This document shows, one piece after another, positions 58,586 to 64,000 of a stretch of 64,000 nt of DNA. The DNA is from Neodontobutis hainanensis (taxonomy: Eukaryota; Chordata; Actinopteri; Gobiiformes; Odontobutidae). Position numbers and translations under genes: made by a program. Position 1 is the stretch's first letter. Every line of letters begins with the position of its first letter. The stretch covers positions 1-64,000 of the forward strand of contig JALDNG010000822.1 of NCBI GenBank assembly GCA_024349245.1, given 5' to 3'. The notes beneath the pieces are model-generated. The model saw nothing but the letters and a program-made list of their open reading frames with translations, ran no database searches and was not told where the DNA came from.

Positions 58586-59537
58586 CTTGAGCACCTGCCC
58601 TTTTATTCCTGGAGAGAAAGTGCCCTTTTTCTGGGGTGCTTTTTATTTTATTTTATTTTTAAAAATAATATATATTCCAGTTTGCGCACAGCTTCCTGTC
58701 AGACAAATATATTTATTGAAGAATAGTATATCTAATAATCAGGTCAGGAGTTCTGAAGCGCTCATTGACCATTCCCCCTTCCCACTCTTGCGCAGCGCGC
58801 ACATCGGCACACATCAGATACACAGACACACACCTGCAGGCAGCAGCAGCCCCTCCCAGCAGTGTTTTTGTCTTGTGCTGAGGTGAGTGGAGCTGGTGAT
58901 GAACAAAAGATTAAAATACCAGTACCTCGAATAATGCTCGAATTTACTGCTGATTAGCCAGTAAAAACCTAGCAAAACCTGTGTTTTGCTAGCATGCATG
59001 CCTCATGAGCTACTAGACTAGAGCTGTGTAAGGGATAATCGCTATATATTATCCTCCTGCTTATTACATGGCTACCTACCAAATAAATAAATAATTTGAC
59101 ACAAAATATTAAAAGGGAGTTTATTGATTTAAACCCGATTGTATTGCTTCCGCTAAAGAAAATAGTACGCTCCGTCTACGGTTAGAATGCTGTAAGTCCA
59201 TAGCAACGCTCTGTTTTTCATGGCAACGATCTGTTATACTCCGCACATTCTACATTGGAGATCAACCAAGCCATGTAATAAAATAAGTTAATAAAATAAG
59301 AACGTCCCCAGTTAGTTAATGACTTACAGCAAGAGTCTTTTTACTGAAATTTAGAAATCTAAATTGATGAATCTAGAAGAAATCTACAGATGCAAACAGA
59401 TAGAGGATAGGCTACACTCTAAAAATGTAGTAAAACTGCATCTGTACATTAATAAATAAAACTTTAAAAATAAATAAATAAAGTGCCCTTTATTTCACTT
59501 GAGCCCCTGCCCCTCAAAATGTCTGTGCACGTCCCTG
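58555..59537. mobile_element. hAT element (inner), non-autonomous, 8-bp target duplication
   Basis: The left end CAGGCACGTGCAGACAT and the reverse complement of the right end CAGGGACGTGCACAGACAT match apart from one substitution and a 2-bp gap. Both ends then continue with similar GGGGC...GAGCACCTGCCC-type sequence. The flanking 8-mers are identical: GTGCTGAC at 58547-58554 and 59538-59545. The 983-bp interior is AT-rich with no transposase. It splits the outer element's transposase fragment. Confidence 0.88.
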
Positions 59538-59546
59538 GTGCTGACA

Positions 59547-59675
59547 CAGGAGCGTCTTGAGGCATTCATGCTAATGTGCACAGAAAAAGGGATCCTAATG
59601 ACTTTAGACAACGATGGAGTCATAGACAGAGTTGCAGAGTCGAGTAAACTTCTCCAAAGATTGCTGGTGATGTGA
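59547..59675 (+). pseudogene. hAT transposase C-terminal fragment
   Basis: An open segment ending at a TGA (59673-59675) reads QERLEAFMLMCTEKGILMTL and then DNDGVIDRVAESSKLLQRLL, which resembles the C-terminal tail of a fish hAT-type transposase family. It lies directly after the inner element. In the uninterrupted outer element it would have followed the N-terminal fragment within a few bases, out of frame. The core was therefore deleted before the second insertion. Confidence 0.55.
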
Positions 59676-60121
59676 GGTAGGACAGTTTTAGGAGGAGCAA
59701 CAGCAGCAGGAGAGGAGGAGGAGAAGAGAGGAATAGGAGCAGCAGCAGGAGAGAGGAAGAGAAGGAGCAGGGAGGAGAAGAGCAGGAAACAGACAGGTAG
59801 ATGGGCAGTGTGCAGGGCTGGGTAGGCAATCATATTAGACATATCAATCAAAGCTTTATTAAGAACACGCACACAAAAATAGAAAAATACAGCACAATGT
59901 TACATATTTACATAAAGGATAAAATGCCAATAGTTCCACATTCTAGATAATAACCTGACTGAAGCACAGATTTAATTAGAAAATGTATTATTCTTTGTCA
60001 TATTTATTACTCATGTTCTTCTCATGCATGTGTTATGTAGCTGTACAATCAGTAAGCAGAGGCAGGGTCCAGCAGAGGCAGGGTCCAGCACAGGGAAGCT
60101 GAGGCAGGAGAGTTGAAAGTG

Positions 60122-60123
<2 letters not shown>

Positions 60124-60217
<94 letters not shown>

Positions 60218-60228
60218 TACATACATAC
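60124..60228 (+). repeat. (CA)n microsatellite followed by short (CATA)n
   Basis: About 45 uninterrupted CA units (60124-60213) are followed by about four CATA units. On the opposite strand it opens Cys-Val repeat frames that are artefacts. It lies inside the outer hAT element. Confidence 0.97.
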
Positions 60229-60673
60229 ACACAAAATCTCTATTGTATGGGACTGCATTGTAGTTTTTGAGTATGAGTGGGTGTGAGTTTGTAACTATTT
60301 TATCACTCCGACTGACTGTACACATGACATGCTGGTAGTTCGCAGTATACTGTGTGACTTATGTGTTTGAGATTAGGTTTTGGTTGTGTTCAGTGCAGTG
60401 GACTTGCTTATACAACCTGAGGAGGCAGGTGTTATCCTAAAGTTTCTTGAAGGTCTTCAGCGTAATCTGATTGTCTTTATACCATAAAAACACTATTAGA
60501 ATGAAAATAACTGAAAAAATCCTGCTCGTGCACCAAGGGCACTCGCGTAAAAGGCCTCTCCGTCTTAAAGTCCCGGGCTGAATTTCAGTCCCAGTACGTC
60601 CCTGGTCATAAACACCTTACAACTAGAAAATGTGACCATTTAAGTGGCACACTAATGCAGCATGTCTTTTCAG

Positions 60674-60732
60674 TTCTGAAGGCTAAGAAGATCAAGGTGC
60701 TGATAAAAACTATCTGGAAGACTCTGTCACAG
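60674..60732 (+). CDS. T-type calcium channel-like exon: linker into repeat IV S6
   Basis: The exon is flanked by acceptor TGTCTTTTCAG and donor CAG|GTAATT. It is entered in phase with two leading bases and reads LKAKKIKVLIKTIWKTLSQ. This matches the position before the pore helix segment of repeat IV in Cav3 channels, where a Leu-Leu-Lys...Leu-Pro-Gln pattern is usual. No upstream exon of this gene is found in the window, so it lies either beyond 60 kb of satellite and transposons or is absent. Confidence 0.6.
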
Positions 60733-60877
60733 GTAATTCAGTTTTCATTTAAAACATCATATCAACATGAGCATTATTATCAGAAGACAAGAACTCACTG
60801 ACAGTGAACTCTGAGATATTACCAGCCTTAGAACCATGCTCTTAAGAAATATTCATGTTGTAAAAATGTGTTCAAAC

Positions 60878-61260
60878 TAGGGTTGGGAAAGTAAATGCTT
60901 TAATATCACGTTAACGCATAAACATCAACAATCATTTTATCTCGCATTAACGCAGTAGGTGTCATCCTGCGTCTCAATCGAGGAGAGCATTAGGGCGGGG
61001 CTAAGACTGCTGCAGCGCTCAGAGGAACTGTTCTAGATTTCTCCAAACTCATTAAACATACCTAACATTCAATTAAAATCCACCGACGTTTTCTCCAGTC
61101 TCTCTCTGTCTGTGCATGTGCGCTCAGCCCAAGCCTCTCCTGAAACCCCTTATAAGGACCTTGAGTAAGGGCACCACCATAGAGCGATAAACCTCCACCC
61201 ACCAAAGGCAACACATGCAACAGAAATGCAACATCCTTCCTAATAACTCCACATTGTAAA
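60878..61260. mobile_element. Possible hAT-like terminal fragment in an intron
   Basis: TAGGGTTGGGAAAG followed by TTAATATCACGTTAACGC and CTCGCATTAACGCA resembles the start of a common vertebrate hAT-type end rich in TTAACGC. No second terminus is found, and the right limit is a guess. Confidence 0.3.
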
Positions 61261-61451
61261 CCATTTTAGTGTTATTTTGGGATTTAGACTTTTAAAGAAA
61301 ATAAACTTAGTAAACAAACACCAGGCTGGTCTAACAATCTGTAAATTAAATTACCTAACTTTAAATATTTACTAAACTAACCCGCAACAATAAAAAAACA
61401 AACATGAACAGAGAGCAGGAGGAAGGTTGTTAAGTGTCATTTTTCCTCCAG

Positions 61452-61530
61452 GTTGGAAATCTGTGCCTGCTTTTCGCCTTCTTTTTCTTCATGTATGCTG
61501 TGTTGACAGTGGAGCTGTTTGGGAAACTTG
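61452..61530 (+). CDS. T-type calcium channel-like exon: repeat IV S5
   Basis: Acceptor TTTTCCTCCAG and donor CTTG|GTCAGT bound a 79-nt exon, phase 0 to phase 1. It reads VGNLCLLFAFFFFMYAVL then TVELFGKL. The order V-G-N-L-x-L-L-F...Y-A-x-L-x-V-E-L-F-G is the S5 helix of repeat IV of Cav3-type (T-type) voltage-gated calcium channels. Splice phase fits both neighbours. The neighbouring exons and the filter motif point to T-type rather than to L-type or sodium channels. Confidence 0.7.
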
Positions 61531-61676
61531 GTCAGTCATAAACACAAGCACAGTACATATATTATTATAAACATATTGTGTTTGTCGTATGTATTTAAAA
61601 CATTGTTAATATAATGTGTATATTGTTTATATTATTATCATATATTGATTGTTATATCGATCTTTCTCGTGACTAG

Positions 61677-61797
61677 AGTGTACTCCAGAGTATCCATGTG
61701 TTGGCTTGAGTCTCTACTGCCACTTTCAAAACTTTGGCAGTGCCCTCCTGACGCTCTACATACTGTGCACAGGAGACAACTGAGCGGCATTTTGATG
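61677..61797 (+). CDS. T-type calcium channel-like exon: repeat IV pore loop (one frame break)
   Basis: The acceptor TCTCGTGACTAG is pyrimidine-poor, and the donor is GATG|GTAGAC. The exon reads (G)ECTPEYPCVGLSLYCHF, QNFGSALLTLYILCTGDN. The final Gly-Asp-Asn is the repeat IV selectivity filter, where T-type channels carry Asp. The next codon as written is a stop (TGA, 61781-61783) where Trp is expected in the family. One missing G at this spot accounts for both the stop and the phase error at the exon end. The site is either a real mutation or a base-calling error. Confidence 0.65.
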
Positions 61798-62086
61798 GTA
61801 GACAAACTCAAGAACAAGCCCAGAACCACAACACAAATAAAAATTCTAGCACACAATTATAGCTTTGCCTGTGCACTGGCTCTAAAACATGTATTCCTAA
61901 CGACTGTTATTGCTCCATCAATGTACATAGTGCAGCTGTAAACATTTATAGCAGTTATTCCTGTGGGGAAATTTCTTATCGGCATTCTCCACCAGGGGCA
62001 TCCAGCATGTTTTTGATGTTAGTGGGGCTTTGGTGAGTACCCAAAGAAAACCCACCCGAGCAAGTGGATGTTTTTAGAAAATAAGT
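61798..62086. other. Intron sequence, no feature
   Basis: Intron following the pore-loop exon. No gene or repeat is recognised before the SINE at 62087. Confidence 0.5.
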
Positions 62087-62283
62087 GGGGCTCAGTGGCT
62101 CAGTGGTAGAGCGCTTGTCCCTGGTGGTTCGATTCCGCTCTCCTCACAGTTCATACTGTCGATGTGTCCTTGGGCAAGACAGTCCTTGATTCCAGTGGTG
62201 TTCAGGCTGTAACACTGGTGAATTGAAGCTTAATGTAAGTCGCTTTGAATAAAAGCATCAGCTAAATGAATAAATGTAAACGT
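62087..62283 (+). mobile_element. tRNA-derived SINE with LINE-type tail
   Basis: The tRNA-like head has an A box (TGGCTCAGTGG, 62096-62106) and a B box (GGTTCGATTCC, 62126-62136), the internal RNA polymerase III promoter. A body with TGTCCTTGGGCAAGACAGTC follows. The tail GTAAGTCGCTTTGAATAAAA then GCATCAGCTAAATGAATAAA nearly matches the 3' end of the LINE at 27901. Such sharing lets the LINE machinery copy the SINE. It sits in an intron of the channel-like gene. Confidence 0.88.
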
Positions 62284-62603
62284 AAGTAAGTAACGTTCCA
62301 CAATAGTTTGCAGTTGTGTAAGTTTTCTAATCAAAGTTATCAGTTCAACAACATAAACACTGCTAAAACAGCTTGAAGTGCAATGATGTCATGGTATACC
62401 ACGTGCCAAGAAATGTATGGCCCTGTCCTCCGAGTGGTACATGTGTGAAGGATGCCCCAATGCTGCAGTAACGCTCTCAATCAGACTCCATTGAGCCTTT
62501 TATTTACACTTCCTCAAGTATGCATCAGACCTGACTTTGCTGGAAAATATTTTTAATTCTACTGTGATTTTTGATATCTACGTTTTTCATTGATTTGTTA
62601 AAG
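62284..62603. other. Intron sequence, no feature
   Basis: About 320 bp between the SINE and the S6 exon. Nothing is recognised apart from a T-rich stretch before the acceptor. Confidence 0.5.
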
Positions 62604-62760
62604 GATACTTTGAGGAGTGCCGACTGGATGATGTAAACTGTTCAACCTACCTGTCCTGGGCTGCCCCACTGTGCCTTATCACCTTTGTTATAATGGTCCA
62701 GTTTGTTTTGGTGAACCTTATTGTGGCGCCATTATACAGGCCCAAGAGGAGAGCAGGAAT
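62604..62760 (+). CDS. T-type calcium channel-like exon: repeat IV S6 (two frame breaks)
   Basis: Acceptor TTTGTTAAAG and donor AAT|GTAAGT bound 157 nt. The readable parts are ECRLDDVNCSTYLSW, APLCLITFVIMVQFVLVNLI and, in the next frame, QAQEESRN. This follows the Cav3 repeat IV S6 and the short acidic stretch after it. The frame shifts near 62613 and near 62727. Each shift is what one missing G in a G-rich spot would give, and adding both makes the exon exactly 53 codons. The Phe-Val-Leu-Val-Asn of S6 is intact. Confidence 0.65.
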
Positions 62761-63006
62761 GTAAGTACAAAAGCACACATCACATCTACAAGTCAAATGT
62801 TTTTATTATTATTATGTTGTATTGTAGTTTAAAAGGTCACAAAAATAACAAGGGACTTGTTTTAAGCCCTGAGTGTAGTCCTCAGTCAGTCTCAAACGTG
62901 TACTTCAGGGACATATAATAGAGAGGATAGAGTTTTAAAGATCCAACTTGTTTTGTTGAAAATTCACTTATAACTTGCATAACTAGCCTGTCTTTTATTG
63001 GAACAG

Positions 63007-63051
63007 GAGGTGTATCAGAGGCAGCATGTTGACCAGGAGCCACCAGAATGA
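63007..63051 (+). CDS. Possible terminal exon of the calcium channel-like gene
   Basis: After a reasonable acceptor (TGTCTTTTATTGGAACAG), an in-phase frame reads EVYQRQHVDQEPPE and stops at TGA (63049-63051). If real, the protein would end about 20 residues after S6, far shorter than known T-type C-terminal tails of hundreds of residues. A continuation of the true gene elsewhere, or a chance open stretch, is equally possible. Confidence 0.35.
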   Translation, partial: EVYQRQHVDQEPPE

Positions 63052-63069
63052 ATAGAATCAAATATTAAT

Positions 63070-63385
63070 GTCATTCATTCATTCATTAATTCATCCATTT
63101 ATTTATTATTTTTTATTGATCCATTTATTCATTCATTTATTCCTTGATTTGTTAATTTATTCATTTATTCATCAATTCATTCATTTATTAATTCATTCAT
63201 TTATTCATTCATCCATTTATTCATTTATTCATTCATTCATACATTTATTATTTCATGAATTTATTCATTCATTTATTCATTCATTCATTAATTCATTTAT
63301 TCATTTGTTCATTAATTTATTCATTGATTCAATTATTCATTCGTTCATTTATTCATTCATTTATTCATTCATTCATTTTAATAAG
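63070..63385 (+). repeat. Imperfect (ATTC)n tetranucleotide microsatellite
   Basis: About 315 bp of ATTC/ATTT units with interruptions. The Ile/His/Phe/Ser-rich open frame through it (63068-63439) is a repeat artefact. Confidence 0.95.
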
Positions 63386-64000
63386 TTGTTTATAAATTAT
63401 TTTGTACATATGTTTATGTTTGTAAATATGTTTGAATAATTAAATAATTACTATAATAATCTCTGATCTCTAATTTTCTTCTTTAACACTGTGTTACTTT
63501 TAACCACACACCACCTACAGAGCCTAAAAATCATAAATAACAATTTATTACATTATTTTTGATGATTTACATCAAACAAGGAAACTAGCCGCTAGCTAGT
63601 GCATCTGGTGGGTCAGATACCTTTGACCCGACCTGCCCCATACTGCTCCAGTGGAAACGAGGCTCATGTAACTGAGTTGGAGGGATGTCCAACTCATTTT
63701 AGTTCAGGGGACACAGTCTGAGGAAAAGAGAGAGCAGCAAGTGGACGTCTGAGATCAGTGAGCTGCAGGACAGAACAACACAAGTATTCCTTCTTTCTGA
63801 CTGCCATAAGACTCTACCATTAGTCAGTCTGTGGAAGATGAAGAATTCTGCCTTAACTCATTTGAAGAGCCCTAACAACCGAATTTCCATTAAATAAAGT
63901 TTAAAGGGGATTGTTACGTAGGCTGACTGGGAAGTGGCTGGACGTTTGTGAATTAAAAGTAATAATGAGCAGAAAACAGAAGCTATAATAAATATCAAAG
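63386..64000. other. Right edge of the window, no gene recognised
   Basis: Ordinary sequence without a recognisable domain or repeat end. AATAAA at 63893-63898 could be a polyadenylation signal for the channel-like transcript (0.84 kb after the candidate stop), but a six-base match in AT-rich DNA is weak evidence. Confidence 0.4.

Larger units (their letters stand above)
58048..60604 (+). mobile_element. hAT element (outer), internally deleted, with 8-bp target duplication
   Basis: The left end is CAGGGACGGATTGG and the right end, in reverse complement, is CAGGGACGTACTGGGACTG. The flanking 8-mers are identical: GTCATAAA at 58040-58047 and at 60605-60612. That is the hallmark of hAT insertion. 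Inside are an N-terminal transposase-like exon (58411-58585), a second hAT element inserted into it (58555-59537), a C-terminal transposase-like fragment (59547-59675), a GGA-rich stretch (about 59690-59790) and a long (CA)n tract. The catalytic core is missing, so the element cannot move itself. It lies 70 bp upstream of a calcium channel exon, presumably in an intron. Confidence 0.88.

Noticed and set aside
60011..60325. Cys-Val repeat frames on the - strand
   Set aside because: They are translations of the (CA)n microsatellite.
62087..62160. Possible genuine tRNA gene
   Set aside because: A and B boxes are present, but the sequence does not close an acceptor stem and runs on into a SINE body and LINE-type tail.
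63068..63439. Ile/His/Phe/Ser-rich 123-codon frame
   Set aside because: Translation of the (ATTC)n microsatellite.

Overview
The window looks like non-coding, repeat-dominated DNA from a bony fish (teleost-like) genome. The evidence is a fish-type L2-like LINE and a tRNA-derived SINE that share one 3' tail, a Tc1-type element, hAT elements with 8-bp target duplications, common fish non-LTR fragments, and vertebrate-style GT-AG exons of a calcium channel. I see no prokaryotic features. I could not run any search, so all family names rest on motif recognition.

Layout. Positions 1-7925 are a 27-bp/18-bp pyrimidine-rich minisatellite (satellite A, + orientation). Positions 7926-56672 are a very large array of a different, 23-bp minisatellite (satellite B), broken by insertions. 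Satellite B runs + from 7926 to 19178 (with a 0.6-kb unrelated repeat-bearing spacer at 8080-8705) and flips to - at a short (CCCTAA)n telomere-like tract (19179-19195). It stays - to 32280 (with a LINE inserted at 27901-31740) and is followed by a stub of satellite A, also in - orientation (32281-32450). A cluster of transposon remnants (32451-34995) separates this from more B in + orientation. A 12.1-kb LTR retroelement follows (36204-48310), then B again with orientation flips near 48640 and 52300 and a 0.7-kb non-satellite insert (50538-51243). The left part therefore reads A+ B+ / telomere-like tract / B- A-, a large inverted arrangement. Several higher-order duplications (658 bp and about 1.79 kb in A; about 5.46 kb, 2.5 kb and 0.59 kb in B) show recent amplification.

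The LTR element has long, nearly identical LTRs, a candidate primer binding site, a polypurine tract, and broken gag, protease and integrase regions. I find no reverse transcriptase. The LINE is a near-full-length but frameshifted L2-like copy with two tandem 5' monomers.

From 56673 on, the DNA is ordinary intron-like sequence. It holds a non-autonomous Tc1-like element, a MITE-like element, a hAT element nested inside a hAT element (each with its own 8-bp target duplication), a (CA)n microsatellite, a SINE, an (ATTC)n microsatellite, and five exon-like segments on the + strand (60674-63051). These exons encode the end of repeat IV of a T-type (Cav3-like) calcium channel alpha-1 subunit. Three points in them each look like one missing G, which suggests either a decaying gene copy or assembly errors. 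The long open frames throughout satellites A and B come from repeat periodicity and are not genes.
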